Shown here piece after piece: positions 52,356 through 61,436 of a DNA stretch of 64,000 bases; the first letter of the stretch is position 1, and the number at the start of each line of letters is the position of its first letter. The translations under genes and the position numbers were made by a program. The notes beneath the pieces are model-generated. The model did no database searches. It worked only from the letters and a program-made list of their open reading frames with translations, and had not been told where the DNA came from. This DNA is from Cribrihabitans_A neustonicus (lineage in GTDB: Bacteria; Pseudomonadota; Alphaproteobacteria; Rhodobacterales; Rhodobacteraceae): contig NZ_JBMERQ010000005.1 of NCBI RefSeq assembly GCF_048820895.1, forward strand, positions 62,001 to 126,000, in the 5' to 3' direction.

Positions 52356-53387
52356 ATGCACACGGCGGGAGCAAGCGGCAGAATGACGGCCCCCCATACA
52401 AATCTCAGCGGCAGGACCATCTGCATTGCAGGCGCCAGCGGTCTGGCGGGCGCCTATGCAGTGCGCGCGGCTCTGGCCGCGGGGTGCCGCGTGAACGGCA
52501 CGCTCCGCACATTGACCTGCCGGTCCAAGACAGATGCGCCGATGGCCCTGCCCGGGGCGGCGGAGCGGCTGCGGCTGTTCCGGGCCGAAGCCGCGGACAG
52601 CAGCAGCTTCGACGCCCCGCTCAGCGGCGCGGATGCAGTCTTCATCGCCTGCTTCCCTGCCGTGCGGAAGGCGGGGGACGGTACTCCCGCGGCAGATCTC
52701 GGGCCTCGGCGCGGCTGGGCAGAGTTCATCGCCCCGGCGCAGGAGGGCTGCATCAACATCCTGCGCGCAGCCGCGCGGCAGCGGGTGGGGACGGCGCTTC
52801 TGTGCTCCAGCACCGCTTCGGCCGAGCCGCCCGGCCCCGTGCCGGTCAAGCAGGAGCTGCGCGACCGTTCATCGCTGGCGGTTCAGATCAGGGCCCGCAA
52901 ATACGCTCAAGCCCAGAAGACAGCGATGGAGGCGGCGGCCGAAGAGTTCACTGAGCTGGCCGGGCAGCGGCTTTGCATCCTGCTGCCAAGCATGATGGTT
53001 GGTCCTCCCCTGCTTCCGGCACATCTGGAGGGCCACGTGCTGAGCTTCCTGGCAGGTCTGAGCGAGGGCCGGGCCGGCTGGCACGAAACGATGCCGTCCG
53101 GAGCAATGTCGCTGACCAGCCCGGAAGATCTCGCCGCGATGGTGCTGGCCGCCTGGCAAAATCCGGCAGCCTCGGGCCGGTATTTCGCGCTGAGCGGCAG
53201 CTGGGCCTGGCAGCGGATCTACCAGGAGATCGCAGCCCATGTGCCCCCGGACGCGCTGCCGCTGCCGCTTTCCGCCCCGCCGGAGCCTCCGACGCGCTTC
53301 GACTTCACCCGCCGCGACAGCCTCGGCGTTGCTTTCACCGGGCTGGAGGCGCTGTTTGCCCGCTTCTACGGCAGCCAGCGGGAGTAG
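52356..53387 (+). CDS. NAD-dependent epimerase/dehydratase-like (extended SDR) protein
   Basis: A 343-residue extended SDR with the glycine motif CIAGASGLAGAYAV (TGxxGxxG type) after an N-terminal tail. It has Ser in LLCSSTAS, and the expected Tyr-x3-Lys may be degenerate (RKYAQAQKTAMEAA). It resembles dihydroflavonol-reductase-like proteins. The start is uncertain: ATG 52356 (AGGATG upstream) or ATG 52383. It is divergent from paaZ2 across a 200-bp promoter region, so it may serve the same pathway. Confidence 0.78.
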   Translation: MHTAGASGRMTAPHTNLSGRTICIAGASGLAGAYAVRAALAAGCRVNGTLRTLTCRSKTDAPMALPGAAERLRLFRAEAADSSSFDAPLSGADAVFIACFPAVRKAGDGTPAADLGPRRGWAEFIAPAQEGCINILRAAARQRVGTALLCSSTASAEPPGPVPVKQELRDRSSLAVQIRARKYAQAQKTAMEAAAEEFTELAGQRLCILLPSMMVGPPLLPAHLEGHVLSFLAGLSEGRAGWHETMPSGAMSLTSPEDLAAMVLAAWQNPAASGRYFALSGSWAWQRIYQEIAAHVPPDALPLPLSAPPEPPTRFDFTRRDSLGVAFTGLEALFARFYGSQRE

Positions 53388-53410
53388 GCGGCTAACCCGG
53401 CAGACAGAAT

Positions 53411-53452
53411 CCGGCCCGGATGCGCGGGGCATCCGGGCCGGTTTTCATTTTT
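53411..53452 (+). terminator. Intrinsic terminator after the epimerase-like gene
   Basis: CCGGCCCGGATGC (53411-53423) pairs with GCATCCGGGCCGG (53429-53441) over 13 bp, followed by TTTTCATTTTT. It is a strong rightward terminator separating the TDA-side gene from the convergent NCS1 symporter. Confidence 0.9.
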
Positions 53453-53462
53453 GGCTGCCCGT

Positions 53463-54893
53463 TCAGGCTGTCTGGCGGAGAGCAGCGGCGCTGCGGAAGT
53501 AGAAGATCGCGCCGCCCAGCATGGCACCGATGATCCAGGCATAACCGGCCAGCTGGCTCAGCACCGGAACCCAGACCGTGGCGACCGAGAACACTGCGGC
53601 GATACCGAAGGCCACCAGCGCGTGGTCGTTCCAGCCGTTGCCATAGTGGTAAAGCCCGCGCTGCATGTTGTAGAGATCGTCGCGCTTCAGCTCCTGCTTC
53701 CGCAGAATGTAGTAGTCCACGATCATGATGCCGTAGAGCGGGGCCAGTGTTGCACCCAGCGTGTTGACGAAGCCGCTGATGCCGAACTGGCTGATGAAGC
53801 TGGTCCACAGGCCGCCGATCACCAGGGCAAAGGCCGAGGTGATCATCCCCGCGGTTCGGAAACTGATCCGGCTGGGCGACAGGTTGGCGATACCGTTCAC
53901 CGCGGGGATGAAGTTCGCCACGAGGTTGATGCCGACTGTGGCGGCGAAGAAGGTGATCGCGGCAATGATACCCAGGATCACACTGTCGGTGCGGCCGACG
54001 ATTTCGGTCGGGTTGATGATCTTCTCGCCATAGACCACGGCTGCCCCGGCCGTGGTCAGCAGTGCCAGCGCGGAAAACAGGATCATGTTGAAGGGCAGCC
54101 CGGCCAGATTGCCGCGGGTCATCGCTTTCTTGTCTTTGGCGAAACGCGAAAAGTCGCTGAAGTTGATCATCACCGCGGCGAAATAGGCGACCATCGTGCC
54201 GATGATGGCGATGAAGCCCGAGAACTCGGTGCCCCAGGTAGCGTCCGGGTTGGCAAAGATGGTCTGCGCCTGCGACAGCAGCTGGCCGTCGGACTTGATC
54301 CACAGCACGATCACCAGCCCGATCATCACCGCATAGACGAAGGGGCCCGCCACGTTCAGGAAGGTCTCCACCCAGCCCATGCCGCGCCAGAAGATCATAA
54401 TGTGGAAGGCCCAGACCAGCACGAAGGACAGCCAGTCAATCCCGGTCAGCCCCAGCATCTCGGCGCCGCCGGTGATCCCGGTGAGCGAACGGATCAGCAA
54501 TGCCAGCGCGGTGGAAGCGAAATAGACCTGCACCCCGTACCAGAACACGGCCACCGTCGCGCGCAGCACCGCAGGCAGCTTGGCGCCCGAGGTGCCCATG
54601 CTGGCGCGGGCAAAGACCGGGTAAGGAATGCCGTAGCGCTCTCCCGCCGCCCCTGAGAGGTTGACCAGGACCATCACCATCAGCCCTGCGGTGATCAGCG
54701 CGGCAAAAGCGGTCCAGCCGCTGACCCCGTAGGAGATGAACAGCGAGGCGACCAGCGAATAGCCAAACAGCGACTGGATATCATTGGCCCAGACATTGAA
54801 GATCGCGAACCAGCCCCAGGATTTCTCTTCAGCCGTGACCGGACGCAGCGCGTCCTCATTTTCATAGACGCCATCGGCGGTGATCGTTTGCAT
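53463..54893 (-). CDS. NCS1-family nucleobase/hydantoin:cation symporter
   Basis: A 476-residue carrier with 12 helices and NCS1 landmarks (ENEDALRPVTAEEKSWGWFAIF; NFSDFSRFAK; ATLAPLYGIMIVDYYILR). The family moves purines, pyrimidines, allantoin or hydantoins with Na+ or H+. The start at 54893 has GGAGGAAG upstream. It is divergent from the GntR regulator and so probably controlled by it. A link with 5-oxoproline use nearby is possible, since 5-oxoproline and hydantoins are similar small cyclic amides. Confidence 0.88.
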   Translation of the reverse strand: MQTITADGVYENEDALRPVTAEEKSWGWFAIFNVWANDIQSLFGYSLVASLFISYGVSGWTAFAALITAGLMVMVLVNLSGAAGERYGIPYPVFARASMGTSGAKLPAVLRATVAVFWYGVQVYFASTALALLIRSLTGITGGAEMLGLTGIDWLSFVLVWAFHIMIFWRGMGWVETFLNVAGPFVYAVMIGLVIVLWIKSDGQLLSQAQTIFANPDATWGTEFSGFIAIIGTMVAYFAAVMINFSDFSRFAKDKKAMTRGNLAGLPFNMILFSALALLTTAGAAVVYGEKIINPTEIVGRTDSVILGIIAAITFFAATVGINLVANFIPAVNGIANLSPSRISFRTAGMITSAFALVIGGLWTSFISQFGISGFVNTLGATLAPLYGIMIVDYYILRKQELKRDDLYNMQRGLYHYGNGWNDHALVAFGIAAVFSVATVWVPVLSQLAGYAWIIGAMLGGAIFYFRSAAALRQTA

Positions 54894-54961
54894 TTTACTT
54901 CCTCCCATCGCCCGGACCCGAATCTGGTGCCCGTGCATCTGACTTCCTCCGGTATTGCAGG

Positions 54962-54988
54962 TAACATGTTAGCTGCTATTGTAGACTT
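54962..54988. promoter_or_regulatory. Candidate GntR operators between NCS1 and GntR genes
   Basis: TAACATGTTA (54962-54971) is a perfect 10-bp palindrome and TTGTAGACTT (54979-54988) resembles the FadR-subfamily TTGTAxACAA form. Both lie in the divergent promoter. Confidence 0.45.
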
Positions 54989-55068
54989 CTGGCATTCGGC
55001 AAAAGCCGGAAGCACCTTTAGCTAAAACTTGAAAATAATCGCTCCTGAAGGGGCAGGGACCGCACCAG

Positions 55069-55755
55069 ATGACCACACCCGCCGCCAAATCCTCCCGCAC
55101 CACCGCCACGGCCGAACTTCAGACCGGACGCGCGTTCCGGGCGCTGGTGGCGCGGCTGCGCGACGGCACGCTCAGCTCCGGCATGTTCCTGTCGATGCCG
55201 ATGCTGGTGGAGCAGCTGGAGATGCCGCTTGCTGCTGTGCGCGATGCGGTAAAGCGGGCCGAGGCCGGCGGGCTGCTGACAGTGCTGCCCAAGCGCGGCG
55301 TCATGGTGATGGATGCCAACGCCGAAGTCACCCGCGAGTGCCTGGACCTGCGGGCGATGTTCGATTGCGAAGGCGCGCGGCGGCTGGCGGCGAAGGGCCA
55401 CGATCTGCCGCTGGCAGAGCTGCGCGAAGCGCATGAGCGGCTGCGCGATGCGGCTGCCCGCAGCGTCTCGCCCGAGTTGCAGCGGCAGGCGATCGCCACC
55501 GACCTGTCCCTGCACGATGCGCTCGCCGGAGGGCTGGGGTCCGGCCTTGCGTCCAGGCTCTACGCAGAGAACCGCGACCGGGTCGCCATCATTCAGAACC
55601 AACGCCCCTTCCTGGCCGACCGCATCGTTTCCGCGATGGATGAGCACCTTGAGATTATCGCAGCTCTGGAAGCGCGCGACGGTGACCGGGCGGCCGCCGC
55701 GATTCGCCACCACTTCGACAAGACGCTGCGCTGGTGGGGCATTCCCGCCGCTTGA
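55069..55755 (+). CDS. GntR-family (FCD-type) regulator
   Basis: A 228-residue regulator. The winged helix spans residues 15-75 (GTLSSGMFLSMPMLVEQLEMPLAAVRDAVKRAE, then GLLTVLPKRGVMV) and an FCD helical ligand domain follows, with D/H residues for a metal site (LSLHDAL, DEHLEII). It likely senses an organic acid and controls the divergent symporter and the TRAP-pxp operon that begins 242 bp downstream. Confidence 0.9.
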   Translation: MTTPAAKSSRTTATAELQTGRAFRALVARLRDGTLSSGMFLSMPMLVEQLEMPLAAVRDAVKRAEAGGLLTVLPKRGVMVMDANAEVTRECLDLRAMFDCEGARRLAAKGHDLPLAELREAHERLRDAAARSVSPELQRQAIATDLSLHDALAGGLGSGLASRLYAENRDRVAIIQNQRPFLADRIVSAMDEHLEIIAALEARDGDRAAAAIRHHFDKTLRWWGIPAA

Positions 55756-55933
55756 TCCGCCGGGCCGCCTGGCGATGCCTGCGGCGTGCAAGCGGCGTGC
55801 AAGGGGCAGGCGAAAACACCCGCATATTGTGCTACATAGCCAGTCACGCCGACGGCCTTTCCCCCGGCATACGCCTGCGTGCAGCCGGGCAGACCACGGG
55901 GAGTGTCTCGCGGCTCAAGACGTTAAATCGACG

Positions 55934-55958
55934 TAACGTTGACATTTTGCGAACGTTA
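55934..55958. promoter_or_regulatory. Inverted repeat upstream of the TRAP-pxp operon
   Basis: TAACGTT (55934-55940) and AACGTTA (55952-55958) form a perfect 7-bp inverted repeat with an 11-bp gap; TTGACA, a consensus -35, overlaps the left arm (55939-55944). It is a candidate operator 40-64 bp before the dctP-like start. The rest of the 242-bp gap has no gene. Confidence 0.5.
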
Positions 55959-55997
55959 TGACAACAAATAGTAACAAATAATCTAAGGGAGGACCTC

Positions 55998-56969
55998 ATG
56001 AAGATGATTCGTTACTTTGGCGGCGCCATCGCCGCCGTTGCGGGCCTGGCGATCCAGGCTCAGGCCGCAACCTGGGACATGCCGACGCCCTATCCGGATG
56101 CGACTTTCCACACCGCCAACATCCACGAGTTTGCCAAGGATGTGAGCGAGGCCACCAGCGGCGCGCTGGAGATCAAGGTGCATTCGGCCGGATCGCTGTT
56201 CAAACACCCCGAAATCAGCAAGGCCGTGCGCAGCGGCCAGGTCCCGGCGGGGGAGTTCTTCCTGTCGCTGCTGGCCAACGACAACCCGGTCTTCGGGGCC
56301 GACTCGCTGCCGTTCCTCGCCACCACCTACGAGGACGCCGAGCGTTTGTGGGCGGCGCAGAAGGACGTGATCGACGGGCTGCTGGACCAGCAGGGGCTGA
56401 TGACACTCTACGCTGTTCCGTGGCCGCCGCAGGGGCTGTTCACCAAGAAGGAGATCTCCTCACTCGACGATCTCGCCGGCCTGAAGTTCCGCACCTACAA
56501 CGCCAACCTGGAGAAGTTCGCCAACCTGGCCGGCGCCGCGCCTACCCAGGTGGAGGTTCCGGACATCCCGCAGGCCTTCAGCACCGGCCGGGTCGAGGCG
56601 ATGATCACCTCGCCCTCCACCGGCGCCAACTCCAAGGCCTGGGACTTCCTGTCCCACTATACCAACATTCAGGCCTGGATCCCCAAGAACATCGTCGTGG
56701 TGAACAAACGCGCCTTCCGCCGCCTGGATGAGGCGACCCAGACTGCGATCCTCAATGCCGCCAAGGAGGCTGAGGCCCGCGGCTGGCAGATGAGTAAGGA
56801 AGAAACCGATGCCAAGGTCGCCGTGCTGAAGGAAAACGGCATCACCGTCGTCGAGCCCTCCGATGAGCTGATGCAGGGCCTGCGCGAAATCGGCATGAAA
56901 ATGCTGGAAGACTGGACCGCCGAGTCCGGCGACTCCGGCAAGGCACTGCTCGACGTCTACCTGCAGTAA
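55998..56969 (+). CDS. TRAP transporter substrate-binding protein (DctP type)
   Basis: A 323-residue precursor with a signal peptide (cleavage after AQA, about residue 23). The DctP fold landmarks are LPFLATTYEDAERL, FRTYNANLEKFANLAGAAPTQVEVPDIPQAFSTG and EAMITSPSTG. The conserved Arg that binds carboxylates is present as KFRTYN. It would capture an organic acid for the two membrane components that follow. Its operon continues into 5-oxoprolinase genes, so 5-oxoproline or a related lactam acid is the likely cargo. Confidence 0.92.
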   Translation: MKMIRYFGGAIAAVAGLAIQAQAATWDMPTPYPDATFHTANIHEFAKDVSEATSGALEIKVHSAGSLFKHPEISKAVRSGQVPAGEFFLSLLANDNPVFGADSLPFLATTYEDAERLWAAQKDVIDGLLDQQGLMTLYAVPWPPQGLFTKKEISSLDDLAGLKFRTYNANLEKFANLAGAAPTQVEVPDIPQAFSTGRVEAMITSPSTGANSKAWDFLSHYTNIQAWIPKNIVVVNKRAFRRLDEATQTAILNAAKEAEARGWQMSKEETDAKVAVLKENGITVVEPSDELMQGLREIGMKMLEDWTAESGDSGKALLDVYLQ

Positions 56970-57027
56970 CCTCAAGGCGCCGGGCGCCCTGGCGCGCCCG
57001 GCCGCACCACATCAGGGAGGAAAGCCG

Positions 57028-57576
57028 ATGCGGCGCAGTCTCGATTTCATCTATCGGGCAGCGGGCGGCCTGGCCGCGCTGTTCATCCTGGCCATCGTGG
57101 CCCTGGTCTTTGCCCAGGTCTGCCTGAACGTGGCCGACAAAATCTCCGCCGCACTGTTCGGCGGCGGCACCGGGCTGACCATTCCTTCCTATTCCGATTT
57201 CACCGGCTTCTTCCTCGCCGCCTCGACCTTCCTGGCGCTGGCCTATGCGCTGCGCGCAGGCGGCCATATCCGGGTGACGCTGCTCACCGGCAAGCTGCCG
57301 GCCCGCCCGCGCCGATTTGCCGACATGGCGGTGACCTTCGTGGCGCTGCTGATGAGCGGCTACGCCACCTGGTACATGGCGCTCCTGGTGCTGGAATCCC
57401 ATGAGTTCGGCGACCGCAGCGCGGGCATGGTCTCGGTGCCCCTGTGGATCCCGCAGCTGCCGGTGGCCTTTGGCCTTGCCATCCTCACGATCGCGCTGGC
57501 GGACGAGCTGATCGGCCTCCTGCGCGGTGCCCTGCCCTCCTGGGAGGGCAAGGGCGAGAACCTCCTGAGCGAATAG
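57028..57576 (+). CDS. TRAP transporter small permease (DctQ type)
   Basis: A 182-residue protein with four helices, the DctQ plan (LIYRAAGGLAALFILAIVALVFAQV; FFLAASTFLALAYALRAGGHIRV; WIPQLPVAFGLAILTIAL). The phrase GGHIRVTLL is typical of the family. It lies between the binding protein and the large permease. Confidence 0.9.
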   Translation: MRRSLDFIYRAAGGLAALFILAIVALVFAQVCLNVADKISAALFGGGTGLTIPSYSDFTGFFLAASTFLALAYALRAGGHIRVTLLTGKLPARPRRFADMAVTFVALLMSGYATWYMALLVLESHEFGDRSAGMVSVPLWIPQLPVAFGLAILTIALADELIGLLRGALPSWEGKGENLLSE

Positions 57577-57585
57577 GGACCGGCC

Positions 57586-58881
57586 ATGACAATCGCAACG
57601 CTTTCCATCATCCTGCTGGTGCTGCTGTTCCTGTTTCTCGGTGCCGGGCTCTGGGTTGCCTTTTCGCTGCTCGGCGTCGGCATCGCCGCCATGGCACTGT
57701 TCAGCGACGCGCCCTTGGGGCTGGTGATGGCCACCACCTTCTGGGGCCACAGCAACTCCTGGGCGCTGGCCGCGCTGCCGCTGTTCATCTGGATGGGCGA
57801 AATCCTGTTCCGCTCGCGCCTGTCGGATGACATGTTCACCGGGCTGGCGCCCTGGATGAACCGGCTGCCGGGGCAGCTTCTGCACGTGAACGTCTTTGCC
57901 TGCGGGATCTTCGCCGCGGTCTCCGGCTCCTCCGCCGCGACCGCGGCCACCGTGGGCAAGCTGTCGATCCCGGAACTCGCGCGCCGCGGCTACCCGGAGC
58001 AACTGGTGATCGGCACGCTCGCTGGCTCCGCCACGCTGGGGCTGCTCATTCCACCGTCGATCATCCTGATCGTCTATGGCGTCGCCACCGAGCAATCCAT
58101 CGCGCGGCTGTTCGTGGCGGGCGTCCTGCCCGGTGTCCTGCTGGTTGGGCTGTTTGTCGGCTACGTGGTGATCTGGGCGCTGATCAACCGCGCCAAGCTG
58201 CCGGCGGAGGACATGAAGGCGTCCTTGCGCGAAAAGCTCTACCACTCGCGGCGCCTGCTGCCGGTGGCGCTGCTGATCGGCGGCGTGATCGGCTCGATCT
58301 ACGCGGGTCTTGCCTCCCCCACCGATGCCGCCGCGGTTGGCGTGGTGCTGGCGCTGCTCTTGTCCTGGAGCTCGGGCTCCCTCACCCGCAAGAGCTTCAT
58401 CGACGGGCTGATGGGTGCGACCATCACCTCCTGCATGATTGCTTTCATCCTTGCCGGTGCCTCCTTCCTGACCGTCGCGATGGGCTTCACCGGCATTCCG
58501 CGCATCCTGGCCGAGTGGATCGGCTCGCTGGGACTGTCGACCTTCGTGCTGCTTGCGGCCCTCACCATTTTCTTTGTCATCATGGGCTGTTTCCTCGACG
58601 GGATCTCGGTGGTGGTGCTGACCGCTTCGGTGATCATGCCGATGGTGCTGGAGGCGGGCATTGACCCTCTGTGGTTCGGCATTTTCCTGGTGATTGTGGT
58701 GGAGATGTCGCAGATCACGCCGCCGGTCGGCTTCAACCTTTTCGTGCTGCAATCGCTGACCGGGCGCGACATCCTGACCGTGGCCAAGGCAGCGCTGCCC
58801 TTCTTCTTCCTGATGCTGCTGGCGCTGGTGATCATCGTGGGCTTCCCCGCGATCGTGACCTACCTGCCTGCGCAGATGTGA
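57586..58881 (+). CDS. TRAP transporter large permease (DctM type)
   Basis: A 431-residue, about 12-helix permease with DctM signatures: the family phrase AAVSGSSAATAATVGKLSIPE and later LIPPSIILIVYGV, SPTDAAAVGV and EMSQITPPVGFNLFV. Together with the two preceding genes it forms a complete Na+-driven TRAP importer. Confidence 0.93.
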   Translation: MTIATLSIILLVLLFLFLGAGLWVAFSLLGVGIAAMALFSDAPLGLVMATTFWGHSNSWALAALPLFIWMGEILFRSRLSDDMFTGLAPWMNRLPGQLLHVNVFACGIFAAVSGSSAATAATVGKLSIPELARRGYPEQLVIGTLAGSATLGLLIPPSIILIVYGVATEQSIARLFVAGVLPGVLLVGLFVGYVVIWALINRAKLPAEDMKASLREKLYHSRRLLPVALLIGGVIGSIYAGLASPTDAAAVGVVLALLLSWSSGSLTRKSFIDGLMGATITSCMIAFILAGASFLTVAMGFTGIPRILAEWIGSLGLSTFVLLAALTIFFVIMGCFLDGISVVVLTASVIMPMVLEAGIDPLWFGIFLVIVVEMSQITPPVGFNLFVLQSLTGRDILTVAKAALPFFFLMLLALVIIVGFPAIVTYLPAQM

Positions 58882-58890
58882 GACCGAGCC

Positions 58891-59634
58891 ATGCAACCTG
58901 ACACCAAACCACAGTGGCCCGCGGTCCGTACCGCTGGCGCCGACGGGTTCCTCGTCAGTTTCGCCGACACCCTGTCGGAACCGGCCAACCGCGCGGCTCT
59001 TGCCTTCCGCGCCGCACTGGAGGCAGCCGGCTGGGACGGGGTGGAGGAGACCTCTTCCTCGCTGGTCTCCGCATACCTGCGGTTCGATCCTTTGCACCTC
59101 AGCCACGCGGACCTGCAAGCAAGGCTGGAAGCGCTCCTGAAGGAACAGGACTGGTACCAGGCGGGCCTGCCCGAGGGGCGGCGCTTCTGGCGGGTGCCCG
59201 CCGTCTTTGGCACGGATCTTGCGCCGCAGCTCGAACAGGCCGCCGAGGCCGCGGGCATGAGCGCCGAGGGGGCCATCGCCTCGCTCTCCAACGCGCGCGT
59301 GCGGGTGCAGACCATCGGCTTTGCCCCCGGCCAGCCCTACCTGGGCGAGCTGCCCGAGGCTTGGGACATCCCGCGCCAGAGCCAGCTCACCCGCCGCATT
59401 CCCGAGGGCGCTCTGGCGGTGGCGATCCGGCAATTGGTGCTGTTTTCAGTTTCCACCCCCACCGGGTGGCAGCATGTCGGCCAGACCGCGATGAAACTGT
59501 TCCGCCCGGAGGCGGACGACCCCTTCCTGCTGCGGCCGGGCGATGAGGTCCAGTTTGTGCCAACTGAACCCGCCAAGCTGGAGGCAATGAAGCGCGACCC
59601 CCGCGGCGGCGCGGTCTGTGAGGTGGTCAAATGA
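58891..59634 (+). CDS. pxpB: 5-Oxoprolinase subunit B (KipI-like)
   Basis: A 247-residue PxpB/KipI-type protein: residues 1-90 form the N-terminal domain and FAPGQPYLGELPE begins the cyclophilin-like region. It ends 4 nt into pxpC. PxpABC hydrolyses 5-oxoproline to glutamate with ATP. PxpB lies beside PxpC in the complex. The adjacency of all three subunits makes the function assignment strong. Confidence 0.92.
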   Translation: MQPDTKPQWPAVRTAGADGFLVSFADTLSEPANRAALAFRAALEAAGWDGVEETSSSLVSAYLRFDPLHLSHADLQARLEALLKEQDWYQAGLPEGRRFWRVPAVFGTDLAPQLEQAAEAAGMSAEGAIASLSNARVRVQTIGFAPGQPYLGELPEAWDIPRQSQLTRRIPEGALAVAIRQLVLFSVSTPTGWQHVGQTAMKLFRPEADDPFLLRPGDEVQFVPTEPAKLEAMKRDPRGGAVCEVVK

Positions 59635-60641
59635 GCAACCACCTGAAGATCCACCGCGCCGGGCCAGGCCTCAGCGTGCAGGACCAGGGCCGCAGCGGCT
59701 GCCTCGACTCCGGCCTGTCCCGCGGCGGTGCCGCCGACCGGCTGGCGCTGGCCGAGGCCGCGGCGCTGCTGGGCTGCAACGCCGGGCCGGCTGCGATCGA
59801 GATGGGCGGCATGGGCGGCGAGTTCGAGGTCAGCGAAGACACCAGAATCGCGCTCACCGGCGCGCCAATGCAGGCGTCGCTGGACGGGGTGAAACTGGCG
59901 TGGAACGCCAGCCACTTAATGCCCGCGGGCGCGCGGCTGACTATCGGCGCGGCGCTGACCGGCACCTATGGCTACCTGTCCTTTGGCGGCGGCATCCAAT
60001 GCCCCGAGCTACTCGGCGCGCAGTCGGCGCATCTGGCCGCCGGCGTCGGCCGGGCGCTGCAGGCGGGCGACACGCTGCCGATTGGCAATGATGCAGGAGA
60101 CCCAACCAGCCTCTGCCTGGCGCCCGCGGACCGTTTCGGCGGCGGCACCATCCGCATGGTTGCAAGCTTCCAGACCCGCCTGTTCCCGCAGGAAACCCGC
60201 GACCGCTTCCAGGCCACCGAGTTCCGCCGCGATGCCCGGGGCAACCGGATGGGCGTACGGCTTGACTCCGGCGGCGGAGGCTTCCCGGCGGAAGGCGGGC
60301 GCACGGTGTTGTCCGAGGTCATCGTGCCCGGCGACATCCAGATCACCGGCGACGGCACGCCCTTCGTGCTGCTCAGCGAAAGCCAGACCACCGGAGGCTA
60401 CCCCCGGATCGGCACCGTACTGCCCTGCGACCTGCCGCGGCTGGCGCAAGCCGCACCGGGCGCGGTGTTGCGCTTTGCCTTTGTCAGCCTGGAGGAAGCG
60501 GTGGCGCTGGAGCGCGCCGATGCAAAGATGCGCGCCGAGCTGCCACGCGCCGCCCGCCCCCTGATCCGCGATCCGCGCACCATCCCGGATCTGCTGTCCT
60601 ACCAACTGATTAGCGGCGTCACCGCCGGGTACGAAGACTGA
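59631..60641 (+). CDS. pxpC: 5-Oxoprolinase subunit C (KipA-like)
   Basis: A 336-residue PxpC/KipA protein beginning KIHRAGPGLSVQDQGRSGCLDSGLSRGGA, the usual biotin-dependent-carboxyltransferase-like start, and ending in the LLSESQTTGGYPRIGTV motif. It overlaps pxpB and is followed by pxpA. Confidence 0.93.
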   Translation: MSNHLKIHRAGPGLSVQDQGRSGCLDSGLSRGGAADRLALAEAAALLGCNAGPAAIEMGGMGGEFEVSEDTRIALTGAPMQASLDGVKLAWNASHLMPAGARLTIGAALTGTYGYLSFGGGIQCPELLGAQSAHLAAGVGRALQAGDTLPIGNDAGDPTSLCLAPADRFGGGTIRMVASFQTRLFPQETRDRFQATEFRRDARGNRMGVRLDSGGGGFPAEGGRTVLSEVIVPGDIQITGDGTPFVLLSESQTTGGYPRIGTVLPCDLPRLAQAAPGAVLRFAFVSLEEAVALERADAKMRAELPRAARPLIRDPRTIPDLLSYQLISGVTAGYED

Positions 60642-60656
60642 AAAAGGGAGAACACC

Positions 60657-61430
60657 ATGGTCCGAAAGGTCGATCTGAACGCCGACATGGGCGAAGGTTA
60701 CGGCGCCTGGAAGCTGGGCGATGACAAGGCGCTCCTGGATATCGTCACCTCCGCCAACGTGGCCTGCGGCTTTCACGCGGGCGACTGGGACGTAATGGCG
60801 GAGACGATGGCGAAGGCGCTGGAGAAAGGCGTCGGCATCGGCGCGCATCCGGGCTTTCCGGACCTGCACGGCTTCGGCCGCCGCCGGATGAATATGCCGC
60901 ATGGCTCGCTGCAGAACCTCGTGCGCTACCAGCTGGGCGCGGCGCAGGCGATGGCGCGGGCTGCGGGCGGATCGGTGCGGCATCTGAAACTGCACGGGGC
61001 GCTGGCCAACATGGCGTCCGAGGACAAGGCGATGGCGCGGGCCTGCTACGAGGCGGCGCTCTCGGTCGATCCCGACATCATCATCATGGTGCTTGCGGGC
61101 ACCGCCCAGCAGGCCGCGGCCGAGGAGCTGGGCTGCGCCATGGCCTGCGAGATTTTTGCCGACCGCGCCTATAACGACGATGCCACCCTGGTCGACCGCT
61201 CGCTGCCCGGCGCGGTGATCCACGATGCCGAACTGGCGGGCAAGCGCATGGCCGAGATGGTGCGCGAAGGCGCGATCATCACCGAAAGCGGCAAGCGCAT
61301 CCCGGCCCGGATCGACACCATCTGCCTGCACGGCGACACCGCCGAAGCGGTCCAGATCGCCGCCGCGGTGCGCCGCGCGCTGGAAGAGGACGGCGTGGAA
61401 CTGGCACAATTCACCGGCGCAAACGCCTGA
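60657..61430 (+). CDS. pxpA: 5-Oxoprolinase subunit A (LamB/YcsF family)
   Basis: A 257-residue LamB/YcsF-family protein. The family marks are VDLNADMGEGYGAWKLGDD, NVACGFHAGDWDVM, GAHPGFPDLHGFGRR and KLHGALANM. With PxpB and PxpC it makes the prokaryotic ATP-dependent 5-oxoprolinase. GGGAGAA lies before the start. Together with the TRAP importer it would convert external or internally made 5-oxoproline to glutamate. Confidence 0.94.
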   Translation: MVRKVDLNADMGEGYGAWKLGDDKALLDIVTSANVACGFHAGDWDVMAETMAKALEKGVGIGAHPGFPDLHGFGRRRMNMPHGSLQNLVRYQLGAAQAMARAAGGSVRHLKLHGALANMASEDKAMARACYEAALSVDPDIIIMVLAGTAQQAAAEELGCAMACEIFADRAYNDDATLVDRSLPGAVIHDAELAGKRMAEMVREGAIITESGKRIPARIDTICLHGDTAEAVQIAAAVRRALEEDGVELAQFTGANA

Positions 61431-61436
61431 GCCTTC

